A DNA stretch of 42,067 bases from Sporolactobacillus pectinivorans (GCF_002802965.1 NZ_NXGA01000001.1:2263872-2305938); one strand, 5' to 3'; counted from the first letter of the stretch, positions 22,577-32,511 are shown. Program-made: numbers and translations. Notes: a model not told the origin generated them from the letters alone.

Positions 22577-23743
22577 TCAAAGATTATCGACAAACCGCTT
22601 CATGCGCGTCATCGCTTCCTGGAGCTGCGCCATAGAAGTGGCGTAAGAGCAGCGCACGAAGCCCTCGCCCCCTGCTCCGAACGCATTGCCGGGGACGACC
22701 ACTACTTTTTCAGTCTGCAAAAGTCGGGTTGCGAACTCTTCCGAACTAAGCCCTGTTGATTCAATGCATGGAAAAGTATAAAAAGCGCCCTCAGGATTAT
22801 GGCAGGCCAGCCCCATGTCATTTAGCGACTGAACGATAAAATTGCGCCGCTGCCGATAGCTCTTCCTCATCTCCTTGACGTCCTTGCGCCCAGTCTTCAG
22901 CCCTTCGAGCGCGGCATACTGTGCCATGGTCGCGGCACACATAATGGCGTACTGATGAATTTTCAGCATGCCTCCGATAATTTCTTCCGGCGCACAGACA
23001 AAACCTAGCCGCCACCCCGTCATTGCAAGATCCTTTGAAAAACCGCTGACCAGAATGGTACGTTCACGCATGTCATCGAGCGCGGCGAAACTCGTATAGA
23101 GTTCGTCATAGACAAGTTCAGCGTAAATTTCATCAGAAAGGATCAGTAAGTCGTTATCCTTAGCAACGGCAGCGACTTTCTCCATTTCATCCTTGCTGAG
23201 CATCGAGCCCGTCGGATTATTGGGTGAACAGATCATGATTGCTTTGGTGCGCTCCGTGAGTGCCTCCCCCAGCTCTTCAGCAGTCACTTTAAAGTTGTTT
23301 TCCCTGTTTGTTTGAACGATGACGGGAACGCCGCCGGCAAGAGTGACCAGAGGCGCGTATGACACAAAGCACGGTTCAATCACCAGAACTTCATCACCTG
23401 GATCCAGAATGGCTCTCAGCGCGATATCAATGGCCTCGCTTGCGCCCACCGTGACGATAATTTCAGATTCCGGTTGATAAGAAACACAAAAATAGTTCTC
23501 GATATATTTTGCTATTTCTTCCCGAAGCGCCGGCAGCCCGGCGTTTGCCGTATAGGATGTATAGCCATCTTCCAGAGACACGATGGCAGCTTCGCGGACA
23601 TTCCACGGTGTAACGAAATCAGGCTCACCGACACCCAGAGAAATCACTCCGGTCATTCCCGCTGTTGCGTCAAAAAATTTCCGTATACCGGAAGGCTGAA
23701 GTGTTCTGACATGTTTCGCCAGATAACTGGTTTTTAATTCCAT
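22577..23743 (-). CDS. PLP-dependent class I/II aminotransferase (YugH/PatA-like)
   Basis: A fold-type I aminotransferase of 388 residues. It has ISLGVGEPDFVTPWNVREAA at the N-terminus, YTANAGLPALREEIA, the PLP-contacting CSPNNPTGS, LILSDEIYAELVYD and the Schiff-base lysine in VSGFSKDLAMTGWRLGF. The C-terminal arginine contact is FVRCSYATSM. It probably acts on aromatic or other large amino acids, but the donor cannot be fixed from sequence. The start ATG at 23743 overlaps the stop of the upstream Lrp-family gene by one base (TGATG); GTG at 23746 is less likely. The same gene pair, Lrp regulator then aminotransferase, is known as yugG-yugH in B. subtilis. A strong terminator follows. Confidence 0.92.
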   Translation of the reverse strand: MELKTSYLAKHVRTLQPSGIRKFFDATAGMTGVISLGVGEPDFVTPWNVREAAIVSLEDGYTSYTANAGLPALREEIAKYIENYFCVSYQPESEIIVTVGASEAIDIALRAILDPGDEVLVIEPCFVSYAPLVTLAGGVPVIVQTNRENNFKVTAEELGEALTERTKAIMICSPNNPTGSMLSKDEMEKVAAVAKDNDLLILSDEIYAELVYDELYTSFAALDDMRERTILVSGFSKDLAMTGWRLGFVCAPEEIIGGMLKIHQYAIMCAATMAQYAALEGLKTGRKDVKEMRKSYRQRRNFIVQSLNDMGLACHNPEGAFYTFPCIESTGLSSEEFATRLLQTEKVVVVPGNAFGAGGEGFVRCSYATSMAQLQEAMTRMKRFVDNL

Positions 23744-24243
23744 CACGGCGACACCACAATTCGTTTGTCCTTGTCATCCGAATCATAGATCGTGCCGTCA
23801 TGCTTATACTTTTTCAGTACGAAGTGTGTCGTCGTCGAAATGACACCATCGATGGTCGATAGTTTTTGAGTGACAAAATGAGCCACTTCATTCAGTGAGT
23901 TACCCTCGACAACAACGGACAGATCATAAGTTCCAGACATCAGATAGACTGACTTCACTTCCCTGTGTCGGTAAATCCGCTCCGCGACATTTTTGAAACC
24001 GACATCTCTTTTTGGCGTGATTTTAACGTCAATCATCGCCGTCACGCCCTGGTGACCATCAATTTTTGTCCAGTCGACAAGCGAAACATAGCGCACGATG
24101 ATTTTCTGCTCTTCAAGTTTTTTTATAATTTCCCGAGTCTGCTCGACACTCAGATTTGTCATCTTGGCGACATCCTCATTTGTCAGACGGGCATCTTTTT
24201 CAAGTATTTCGGCAATTTCAATTTCAGTCGCAGTCAGTTTCAT
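23743..24243 (-). CDS. Lrp/AsnC-family transcriptional regulator (YugG-like)
   Basis: A 166-residue Lrp/AsnC regulator. The N-terminal helix-turn-helix covers EIAEILEKDARLTNEDVAKM followed by TNLSVEQTREIIKKLEEQKII. The C-terminal RAM ligand-binding domain spans about residues 65-145 (GVTAMIDVKITPKRDVGFKN, VKSVYLMSGTYDLSVVVEGN, TTTHFVLKKYK). The protein is slightly longer than usual through a charged C-terminal tail. AGAGGAGAG upstream supports ATG. Its stop overlaps the start of the aminotransferase, so the two form an operon and the regulator likely senses an amino acid handled by that enzyme (inference). Confidence 0.92.
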   Translation of the reverse strand: MKLTATEIEIAEILEKDARLTNEDVAKMTNLSVEQTREIIKKLEEQKIIVRYVSLVDWTKIDGHQGVTAMIDVKITPKRDVGFKNVAERIYRHREVKSVYLMSGTYDLSVVVEGNSLNEVAHFVTQKLSTIDGVISTTTHFVLKKYKHDGTIYDSDDKDKRIVVSP

Positions 24244-24453
24244 TCTATCTCTCCTCTCAAATCATACGTTTCAAAATACAAAAGAACGTCACAGTCATTA
24301 TATTACTTCGCGCCCCGCGTGAAAACGCCAAAGTGAGAAGAATTACATTCCTCTTAAGAATTTTTTTCTATAGGGCCTTGGAAGATTTGAAGAAGCCTGT
24401 TTCTAAATGGACAAGTTGCCTAGGGAAGCCCTAAGAATAGTATGTAAAAAAGG

Positions 24454-24497
24454 GCGGAATAGGCCGTGTCGTGACAAAAAAACATGGCCCATTCCGC
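24454..24497 (+). promoter_or_regulatory. Strong hairpin in the leader of the UDP-glucose dehydrogenase gene
   Basis: GCGGAAT/ATTCCGC and GGCCGTG/CATGGCC helices (14 pairs, one wobble, with one A-C mismatch between them) close a 14-base A-rich loop. It is not followed by a U-tract and lies 38 bases before the ATG, between the Lrp gene and the spore-polysaccharide operon. It may be an mRNA-stabilising or regulatory leader; no known riboswitch is recognised. The rest of 24244-24534 shows no gene. Confidence 0.5.
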
Positions 24498-24534
24498 ACA
24501 CCTGAACGGTGAGCAACGGATGGGGGAAGTTTGA

Positions 24535-25815
24535 ATGAAAGTTTGTGTGGTTGGCGCCGGGTATGTCGGCCTGACGACTTCAGCTGTACTGGCGGATCTT
24601 GGGCATCAGGTAACATGCGTAGACTTGGATCAGAATAAAATCAGAACGCTTCAGGACGGAAAAATTCCGATTTACGAGGAAGGACTAGCCGAGCTTATCG
24701 AAACGGGCACTCGTTCTGGAAGACTGGTTTTTTCCAGCGATACAGCTTCAGGCATTGAGGATCATCCCGTCATACTTATCGCTGTCGGAACACCTCCGCA
24801 GAACGATGGAAGCACAAATTTGGCGGCCGTAGCCAATGTAATTGAAATGATTGCTGATCACGCGCATGCGCACAAAACGGTCATAACAAAAAGTACCGTT
24901 CCTCCCGGGACCAATGAGTGGATCAGCCGGGTATTGAGTGATAAAGGATTGCATCCGGAAAGTTTCGATGTGGTATCCAACCCTGAATTTCTCAAAGAAG
25001 GCACAGCGGTTCATGATTCTTTCCATCCGCACCGGATCGTCATCGGCGCAAAACGAAAGAAAGCTTTTCAATTGGTCCGGTCACTCTATCAAAAGATCAA
25101 AGCTCCGGTGATAGAAACAAATCTCGCCGGTGCTGAGTTAATCAAATATGCGTCAAACGCTTTTTTGGCTGCGAAGATTTCCTTTATCAATGAAGTTTCC
25201 AGAATTTGTGATGCGTATGATGCCGATATCAAAGACATTCAGCGCGGGCTTGAAGAAGACCCACGGATCGGCTCACATTTTCTCAGTGCGGGGCTGGGTT
25301 TCGGCGGTTCGTGCTTTCCTAAAGATTTAAGTGCTCTGGTACATGCGGCTACGGATAAGGGGCTTACCCCTTCCCTGCTTCAGGCAGTCAGTGATGTTAA
25401 CGAGACGCAAACTGACTTTTATCTTAATAAACTGGAACAGGATCTGAACGATTTAAAAGGAAAGCAGATTACAGTCTGGGGTGTCACTTTCAAACCCGGA
25501 ACCGACGATCTGCGCTGCTCCCAGTCCGTTAAACTGATCAACAAATTGATCAGTAAAGGCAGCGTCATTCATACGTATGATCCGGTAGCAAAGATTGAAA
25601 GCGAACGAGTGGCAAGCCATGATGATCTCTATGATTCTGTAAAAAATTCAGATGCACTGATTATTGCCACGGAATGGCCTGAATTTCAGGCACCGGACTG
25701 GGAGCGGATTAAAAGGTCAATGAATGGGACACTGCTGCTCGACGGCAGAAATTTCGTCGATTTGGAATCGATACGTGCACATGGACTGCATTATCTGGGG
25801 GTGGCACGGCGTTGA
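24535..25815 (+). CDS. UDP-glucose 6-dehydrogenase (YtcA/TuaD/Ugd family)
   Basis: Oxidises UDP-glucose to UDP-glucuronate with two NAD+. The 426-residue protein has the N-terminal Rossmann motif VVGAGYVGLTTSAVLADLGH, VSNPEFLKEGTAVHDSFHP and the catalytic Cys260 in GLGFGGSCFPKDLSALV, then the C-terminal UDP-binding domain (VWGVTFKPGTDDLRCSQS). GGGGGAAG precedes the ATG. It is the first gene of a three-gene operon with an epimerase and a glycosyltransferase, overlapping the next gene by four bases. The order and the CotS-type neighbours match the B. subtilis ytcA-ytcB-ytcC spore-coat polysaccharide genes, so mother-cell sporulation expression is likely (inference). I could not find a convincing sigma-E or sigma-K promoter. 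Confidence 0.94.
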   Translation: MKVCVVGAGYVGLTTSAVLADLGHQVTCVDLDQNKIRTLQDGKIPIYEEGLAELIETGTRSGRLVFSSDTASGIEDHPVILIAVGTPPQNDGSTNLAAVANVIEMIADHAHAHKTVITKSTVPPGTNEWISRVLSDKGLHPESFDVVSNPEFLKEGTAVHDSFHPHRIVIGAKRKKAFQLVRSLYQKIKAPVIETNLAGAELIKYASNAFLAAKISFINEVSRICDAYDADIKDIQRGLEEDPRIGSHFLSAGLGFGGSCFPKDLSALVHAATDKGLTPSLLQAVSDVNETQTDFYLNKLEQDLNDLKGKQITVWGVTFKPGTDDLRCSQSVKLINKLISKGSVIHTYDPVAKIESERVASHDDLYDSVKNSDALIIATEWPEFQAPDWERIKRSMNGTLLLDGRNFVDLESIRAHGLHYLGVARR

Positions 25816-26768
25816 AAATATTAGTCACCGGTGCTGCAGGGTTCATCGGTTCACAGCTCTGCGAACGATTGCTTCAGACAGGAAATCATCACGTCATCGG
25901 AATTGACGGCCTGATTAATGAGAAAAAAATCAGGTTGCGTAATCTGACTCATTTAATTGAATACGACGAATCACGTTTTCAATTTTATCCGATCAATCTG
26001 CTCCAGGCTGATCTGAATCAGCTGCTTCAGGATGTGGACGTAGTTTATCATCTTGCCGGAATGCCCGGCGTCCGTTCAAGCTGGGGAAACGATTTCAATT
26101 TCTACGTGGAAAATAATATTCTGGCGACGCAAAAGTTGCTGGAAGCCTGCCGGGGCAGGTCTCTGAAGAAATTTATCTATATTTCTACCTCTTCGGTCTA
26201 TGGTGAAAAAAAAGGAAGGGTGCCTGAATCATCTCTGCCGCAGCCGCTTTCCCCCTATGGCGTCAGCAAACTTACCGGTGAATACTTATGCAAGGTTTAC
26301 TACAAGAATGAAGGAATTCCGATTGTTATTTTAAGATATTTCACCGTGTATGGTCCCCGTCAGCGCCCGGATATGGCGTTCCACCGTTTCATCCGCAAGA
26401 TCATGGAAGGCCAACCGGTTCCTGTATATGGAGACGGGAAACAGACGCGGGATTTCACCTATATCAGTGACTGCGTTGAGGGTACAGCTTCCGTTCTTGA
26501 AGCCGACCATGTGATCGGCGAGACGATCAATATCGGCGGGCTGGAAAGAGCCTCTGTCTTAGATATCCTGTCTATCCTCAAGGATCTTACCGGCCAACCG
26601 GTCCAAACAGTTTTTGCCGGGGAACCCAAAGGCGAGCCGAAACACACGTGGGCGGACACACGGAAGGCAAAGAAATTACTGAATTATCAGCCGAAAGTAT
26701 CTCTGAAAACGGGGCTTAAACATGAAATTGCCGACCTAAAGCTTTTATATAAGGAGAAAGTCGAATGA
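25812..26768 (+). CDS. NAD-dependent sugar epimerase/dehydratase (YtcB-like, extended SDR)
   Basis: An extended short-chain dehydrogenase of 318 residues acting on a nucleotide sugar, probably UDP-glucuronate to UDP-galacturonate or a related product. It has the NAD motif VTGAAGFIGSQLCERLL, VVYHLAGMPGVRSSWG, the catalytic S-Y-K set (ISTSSVYGE, SPYGVSKLTGEYL) and VILRYFTVYGPRQRPDMAF. The start is TTG at 25812, with GGGGGTGG seven bases upstream; it overlaps the dehydrogenase stop (TTGA) and so is translationally coupled. It ends with an ATGA overlap into the glycosyltransferase. Its place after Ugd supports a UDP-uronic-acid substrate. Confidence 0.9.
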   Translation: MKILVTGAAGFIGSQLCERLLQTGNHHVIGIDGLINEKKIRLRNLTHLIEYDESRFQFYPINLLQADLNQLLQDVDVVYHLAGMPGVRSSWGNDFNFYVENNILATQKLLEACRGRSLKKFIYISTSSVYGEKKGRVPESSLPQPLSPYGVSKLTGEYLCKVYYKNEGIPIVILRYFTVYGPRQRPDMAFHRFIRKIMEGQPVPVYGDGKQTRDFTYISDCVEGTASVLEADHVIGETINIGGLERASVLDILSILKDLTGQPVQTVFAGEPKGEPKHTWADTRKAKKLLNYQPKVSLKTGLKHEIADLKLLYKEKVE

Positions 26769-27943
26769 AGCTGGCATTGATCTGTACTGAGAAGCTGCCT
26801 GCCCCGGCTGTCAGAGGCGGGGCTATCCAGATCATGATTGACGGAATCTCACCGTTTCTTTCGTTTGGACACGAACTGACCGTTTTTTCAATTACTGACC
26901 TCTCTCTTCCCCGCCAGGAAGAACGCAATCATGTCCGATACATTCGCTTTCCGCGAGAGAGTTATACAGAACAGGTCACTTCGGCACTGACAGACGCTCA
27001 TTTCGACGTCGTACATGTTTTTAACCGCCCGCAAAATCTGATCCGCTACAAAGCGGCCGCTCCGGAGAGCAATTTTGTTCTGAGTCTGCATAACGATATG
27101 TTCAGTACGGAAAAAATCAGCGTGACGGCAGGACAGGAAGCTATTCGATGCTCAGAAAAAATCATGACCGTCAGCCATTATATCCAGCGTACGACCGCAG
27201 ACCGTTTCCCGGAATCCGAGCAAAAACTTGAGGTGGTTTACTCGGGCATTGACCCTAGCCGGTTTCATCCACAATGGACACCGAAGGGCAGAGCAATCAG
27301 GGAACAAATGCGAAGCAAATACCAACTTGGAAATAAAAAAATCATTTTATTTGCCGGTAGACTTTGCTGCGCAAAAGGGCCCCATCTGTTAATCCGGGCG
27401 ATGAAGTATATCATTGACAGTCATCCGGATGCTGTACTTGTCATCGCCGGAGGAAAATGGTTCGCTGATAACGATATGAATCATTATGTCCGGATATTGC
27501 ACCGACTTGCCGAACCTTTGGGCAATCATGTCCTTTTTACCGGATTTATCCCCGCAGATCGGATACCTGACCTGTTCACTATGGCCGATCTTTTTGTCTG
27601 CAGTTCGCAATGGCAGGAACCGCTGGCCCGTGTCCACTACGAAGCCATGGCTGCCGGGCTGCCGATCATTACGACCAACCGCGGAGGTAATAGTGAAGTG
27701 ATGCACCCGAACGTCAATGGACTGGTCGTGAATGATTATGATCGGGCTGGCGCTTATGCAGCGGCAATCGATTTTATTTTGTCAAACGGTTACTCAGCGA
27801 AAATCATGGGACATAACGGGCGAAAACAGGCTGCCACATCCCACCGCTTCAGTCAGGTCGCCAATCATTTGGAACGGATTTATCTGAAAGCCTGTCGTCC
27901 GGCAGGCCAACCTAATCAGAGCGGATCTATAGCCACTTCTTAG
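26765..27943 (+). CDS. GT4-family glycosyltransferase, spore-coat type (YtcC-like)
   Basis: A retaining GT-B glycosyltransferase of 392 residues in the cytoplasm. The N-terminal domain begins MKLALICTEKLPAPAVRGGA with the acceptor-side loop AVRGGAIQ. The C-terminal nucleotide-sugar domain has KKIILFAGRLCCAKGPHLLI, the VLVIAGGKWFADN loop and the E-x7-E catalytic motif EPLARVHYEAMAAGLPIITT with NRGGNSEV. Its start overlaps the epimerase stop (ATGA). It is a clear paralogue of the convergent glycosyltransferase at 29677-30810. In context it would transfer a sugar derived from the two preceding enzymes to a spore-surface acceptor (inference). Confidence 0.9.
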   Translation: MKLALICTEKLPAPAVRGGAIQIMIDGISPFLSFGHELTVFSITDLSLPRQEERNHVRYIRFPRESYTEQVTSALTDAHFDVVHVFNRPQNLIRYKAAAPESNFVLSLHNDMFSTEKISVTAGQEAIRCSEKIMTVSHYIQRTTADRFPESEQKLEVVYSGIDPSRFHPQWTPKGRAIREQMRSKYQLGNKKIILFAGRLCCAKGPHLLIRAMKYIIDSHPDAVLVIAGGKWFADNDMNHYVRILHRLAEPLGNHVLFTGFIPADRIPDLFTMADLFVCSSQWQEPLARVHYEAMAAGLPIITTNRGGNSEVMHPNVNGLVVNDYDRAGAYAAAIDFILSNGYSAKIMGHNGRKQAATSHRFSQVANHLERIYLKACRPAGQPNQSGSIATS

Positions 27944-28100
27944 AGAAGACCTGATAAATAAGAAGTTTACTTATGAGGCTATTTCGGCAATTAAAAATCA
28001 GTCTAAACTAATAAAAGTCTGTCGTCCTGTAAATCAATCGGCTTTCACGCTTCAGAGGATCCTATGGGCTAAAAAAGGCACTATCAGAAAACATCATTAC

Positions 28101-28136
28101 AAGAAAAAGGGGGCCTCAGACAGCCTCCTTTTTCTT
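28101..28136. terminator. Bidirectional terminator between the two spore-coat operons
   Basis: A 14-bp stem AAGAAAAAGGGGGC / GCCTCCTTTTTCTT (one G-T wobble) around an 8-base loop. Its own A/T ends provide a U-tract in either direction; convergent operons end on both sides. The gap 27944-28100 shows nothing else. Confidence 0.8.
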
Positions 28137-28141
28137 CATAT

Positions 28142-28582
28142 TCAAGAATAGAATAAATTGAACTTTTTCGCGATCCATGGCTTTGCCGGAGGATTTTCAC
28201 TCACTACATAAGTAGGATCCGGTACTTTAATCTTCTCAGATTCAGTCTTTTCTTCATGAATCCCCTTCGTTTTTTCTTTTTTGACTTCTGTTTTCTCCTT
28301 CGGTATTTCATCATCTACATCAATGGAAGAATGTACTTTCTCAGGTTTTTCGGTCATCTCTCCTGAGACCAGATGCTCCGAAGATAAAGAGAGTTCGGTT
28401 AATGATGTATCGGGCACTTCAGGCGGGGAAAAAGTTTCTGTCTGTATGCCGATTTCAGGATGATTGAGCAATTGATCATATTCAGCAGCGCTCCACCCCA
28501 TCGAACCCGGCGGCGAAAACCGATAGTGCTCCAGATCGACTTTTGGAATTTTAATTTCGTCAAGATTAACAGGCTTAGCCAA
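28142..28582 (-). CDS. Hypothetical charged protein in the CotS operon (possible coat protein)
   Basis: A 146-residue hydrophilic protein of no family I recognise. The N-terminal 40 residues look ordered (MAKPVNLDEIKIPKVDLEHY, RFSPPGSMGWSAAEYDQLL), the middle (about 45-125) is rich in Glu, Lys, Ser and Thr with many EKTE/KKEK pieces and is probably disordered, and the last 20 residues (NPPAKPWIAKKFNLFYS) are again hydrophobic. Start is TTG at 28582, immediately after the CotS stop, with AAGGGAG 11 bases upstream. In B. subtilis the unrelated-looking ytxO accompanies cotS and cotSA; this gene occupies a similar place, so a coat or coat-assembly role is a positional inference only. Confidence 0.65.
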   Translation of the reverse strand: MAKPVNLDEIKIPKVDLEHYRFSPPGSMGWSAAEYDQLLNHPEIGIQTETFSPPEVPDTSLTELSLSSEHLVSGEMTEKPEKVHSSIDVDDEIPKEKTEVKKEKTKGIHEEKTESEKIKVPDPTYVVSENPPAKPWIAKKFNLFYS

Positions 28583-29680
28583 TTATGTCTCAGCTCCCTT
28601 TATGACACGTACATTTTCATCAAAGTGATCAAGAAATGCCTGTTTGGATTCTTCAACAGCTATGACATTTCGAAAATTCATCAGATACTTCTCATCGCCC
28701 CAAGACTCTTTCTGGCCAAGAAAATATTTATGGGCCATTGCGCAGAACATATGAGGGAACTTCAGATCCGTCCATAATACCTGATAATATTCCTTGGATA
28801 GAGGGTAAACGCGATCGTAGGCGCTCAGCATCCGGCATGCCAGATCTTGATCCCATACGGCCAGTTTCTTCATGACTTTATTTAACAGGATTCTTAGATC
28901 TCTTGCCGGAAGATCGATGGTCACTGAGTGCAGGTCTTTCATGAACACTTGATCATCTTTCAGGATCATACGGGCCATCGTAAAATCCTGCTGGCAGAAC
29001 ATACCCGACTCGATCGTTTCATTAGTCCAATTTTCTATATTCGAAGCGTCCAATTCTTTCAGCGATGCACGGCCGCGCGCAATCATCTGATCAACATGAC
29101 TGAGAAAAAGCTTTGAAAACTCATCTTCCGGATCATCCTCAGCCAGTTTTTTATTGTCTTCGAGCTCCTGAAGCTTCCAGCGATACAATTTATGCCACTT
29201 TCCGGTTCGTGTTCTTTTCTTGCTGCCATCAACGGGAATATATCCTTTCGATGCCTGATGAAACGCACCGGCAAAAGCCATTGTTTTAGTGATCTGGTTC
29301 TTGTCGTAATATAGGACCGGATCGCTCTCACTTGCTTCATAAAGCACATAGACATGATCCCCGCCCGACAGGCAAAGCCCGCCGTTTTTTGTCGGAATCA
29401 GCTTCGCAATTGGAAGACCTTTTTTTTGCAGATGCCAGTGTGCGCCGGCAATAAATACCATTCGTCTCGGATTCATAAATTCCTGCCGGAGGTAAAAATC
29501 TCCATTTTCAGTCTTAATCAACCATTTTGATCGTCCACTGCGTGTTGAAAGCAGTTTTACGGATTTGGGGTTGATCGGATAGTAGCGCAGAACCATTTTC
29601 AGATCTTCATGATTTTTTTCCAGACTTTCCGTGTATTTTTCTTTATTCAATTTGATTCCCCATTTCAGATGCCTTTTCAT
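28583..29680 (-). CDS. CotS-family spore coat protein with degenerate kinase motif
   Basis: A 365-residue member of the CotS/CotI family, related in fold to choline/aminoglycoside kinases. It shows an N-lobe with SKWLIKTENGDFYLRQEF and the family tail including DLPARDLRILLNKVMKKLAVWD and YPLSKEYYQVLWTDLKFPHMF. Where the CotI-like paralogue at 31026 has the catalytic HQDYGTGN and IIDLD, this protein has QQDFTMAR (His to Gln230, Asn to Arg237) and MKDLH (second Asp to His251), so it probably lacks kinase activity. ATGA overlap with the upstream CotSA-like gene fixes the start. It is cotranscribed between CotSA-like and the charged hypothetical gene, the same order as B. subtilis cotSA-cotS. Confidence 0.85.
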   Translation of the reverse strand: MKRHLKWGIKLNKEKYTESLEKNHEDLKMVLRYYPINPKSVKLLSTRSGRSKWLIKTENGDFYLRQEFMNPRRMVFIAGAHWHLQKKGLPIAKLIPTKNGGLCLSGGDHVYVLYEASESDPVLYYDKNQITKTMAFAGAFHQASKGYIPVDGSKKRTRTGKWHKLYRWKLQELEDNKKLAEDDPEDEFSKLFLSHVDQMIARGRASLKELDASNIENWTNETIESGMFCQQDFTMARMILKDDQVFMKDLHSVTIDLPARDLRILLNKVMKKLAVWDQDLACRMLSAYDRVYPLSKEYYQVLWTDLKFPHMFCAMAHKYFLGQKESWGDEKYLMNFRNVIAVEESKQAFLDHFDENVRVIKGAET

Positions 29681-30810
29681 TCATTGCCTTCGTACACGCG
29701 AAGCAAATTATCCGCTACACGGCTCCAGCCATATTTTGATTCGGCAAGCTGCCTGCCTTCTCTCCCCATCTCTTCCCGCTTTTGTCCATCGCTGAGCAAT
29801 GAATTGATGACTCGTGCGTACTCCTGTGGCTGATCAAAATCATCAATGATCGCTCCATTTTCACCGTTGCTAATCACTTCGGCATTTCCGCCCCGGTTCG
29901 TTGTAACAATCGGCAAACCGGCAGCCATCGCTTCATAATGCACCCTGGCCAGCGGCTCCTGCCACTGCGAACTGCAGACGAAAAGATCGGACATAGCATA
30001 AAAATAGGGAATATCCCGGGGCCTGACAAACTTGATAAAAGTGACATAATCCGAATGCATTGCGCCCAGCGTGTACAGATGCTTCACATAATTATTGACC
30101 TGATTATCGCCAAACCACTTTGAGCCGACAAAAACAAGCATCACATCAGGATGTTCCCGGGCTATTTCCGGAATGGCCTGAAGGAGAATATGGGGGCCCT
30201 TGACTTTGCTCAACCGCCCGACGAACAGAATGATTTTCTTCCCTTCAAGGCCAGCTTTCTCCCGCATAATTTTCCGTATTCTTCCGCCTTCGTCTGTCCA
30301 CACAGGATGATAAGTATCCAGGTCTACTCCTGAATAGACGGTCTCGATTTTTTCTGCAGCTTCAGGAAACCTGGAGATTATTCTCTCCCCGATAAAATTG
30401 CTGACCGTCACGATTTTTGAAACTGCCTGAATACATTTTTCACCGTTTTCTTTTGTTATTTTACTTTCCGCAAACATTTCATTGTGAACACTGAGTACGA
30501 AGCGACTGTCCGGTGACGCTTTTTTCAGACTTTCGATCCAAGACGGACGGTTGCACAGATGAATGACATCAAAGTGTTGGGTTTTTAACTGTTCCACCAA
30601 TCCTGCGAGATAATGATGCTTATCAATTCGAATATACTGAATCCCGTCTTTCGTTTCACTCTCCTGCAGGTCGGGATCTTTTATCGAAAAAACGGTGACC
30701 TGATGGGACTTCGCAATGATTTCCGCTGATGACTGGAGGTATATTTGGATCGCGCCGCCCCTGATTGCCGGGACAGGCAGTTTTTCCGTTGCGATCATCG
30801 CAATATTCAT
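29677..30810 (-). CDS. GT4-family glycosyltransferase, CotSA-like spore coat protein
   Basis: A 377-residue GT-B glycosyltransferase related to B. subtilis CotSA. It starts MNIAMIATEKLPVPAIRGGA, followed by the donor domain KKIILFVGRLSKVKGPHILL, VFVGSKWFGDNQ and the E-x7-E motif EPLARVHYEAMAAGLPIVTT with NRGGNAEV. The near-identity of these blocks with the gene at 26765 shows a local duplication. AAGGAGGAG five bases before the ATG gives strong initiation. It is the first gene of the CotSA-CotS-hypothetical operon; CotSA depends on CotS for coat assembly in B. subtilis. No clear sigma-E or sigma-K promoter was found. Confidence 0.9.
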   Translation of the reverse strand: MNIAMIATEKLPVPAIRGGAIQIYLQSSAEIIAKSHQVTVFSIKDPDLQESETKDGIQYIRIDKHHYLAGLVEQLKTQHFDVIHLCNRPSWIESLKKASPDSRFVLSVHNEMFAESKITKENGEKCIQAVSKIVTVSNFIGERIISRFPEAAEKIETVYSGVDLDTYHPVWTDEGGRIRKIMREKAGLEGKKIILFVGRLSKVKGPHILLQAIPEIAREHPDVMLVFVGSKWFGDNQVNNYVKHLYTLGAMHSDYVTFIKFVRPRDIPYFYAMSDLFVCSSQWQEPLARVHYEAMAAGLPIVTTNRGGNAEVISNGENGAIIDDFDQPQEYARVINSLLSDGQKREEMGREGRQLAESKYGWSRVADNLLRVYEGNE

Positions 30811-30984
30811 AAGGCTCCTCCTTCTACTACGCTGTATAAATAGTTCTCACTTTTTATGATACGGGCAACCGGCGCGAGTTGTGCGCAGTCATCTCTTTTG
30901 CTATGAAAATGGGCAGTTTATGCCGGGCCGTCAACCTAATTGTTGAAACCTGGTGTTTAATAATAGCAGATACCGGTCAGAAAC

Positions 30985-32216
<1,232 letters not shown>

Positions 32217-32242
32217 ATTTCATTGGTATACCAACAATAAAG

Positions 32243-32287
32243 GATCAGAACTCTATATTGTAAAGAGTCCTGATCTTGTCTTTTTCT
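32243..32287 (+). terminator. Terminator of the CotI-like gene
   Basis: GATCAG/CTGATC and ACTCT/AGAGT helices with one A-C mismatch and a 9-base loop, followed by TTGTCTTTTTCT. The gap 32288-32748 behind it holds no gene, only the tandem repeat at 32480 and the gpmA promoter. Confidence 0.8.
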
Positions 32288-32479
32288 AATTATCGTCTTT
32301 TTCCAGGTTTTCACCACATATGTCGGCATCGATGACCTGTCCTCTGTCCGTTGAAGCCTGCGTTTTCCCGGAGGATGTTTTCTGCCGACAAAGTGCAAAG
32401 TGTCTGAACTGAGTCACGCTGATACCAGCAAAAACCAAACTACCAACCAGGTTCAGTACATGTCACTTTCTCGTACTAT

Positions 32480-32511
32480 AAAGGTATCCTAAAACAAAGG
32501 TATCCTAAAAT
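32480..32511. repeat. Two-copy 16-bp tandem repeat
   Basis: AAAGGTATCCTAAAAC is directly followed by AAAGGTATCCTAAAAT (15 of 16 identical). It lies in the non-coding gap between the CotI-like gene and gpmA. Confidence 0.8.

Noticed and set aside
30811..30890. Possible sigma-E/sigma-K promoter for the CotSA-like gene
   Set aside because: CATAAAAAG and TTATACAG fit the consensus only partly and no paired -35 is present.
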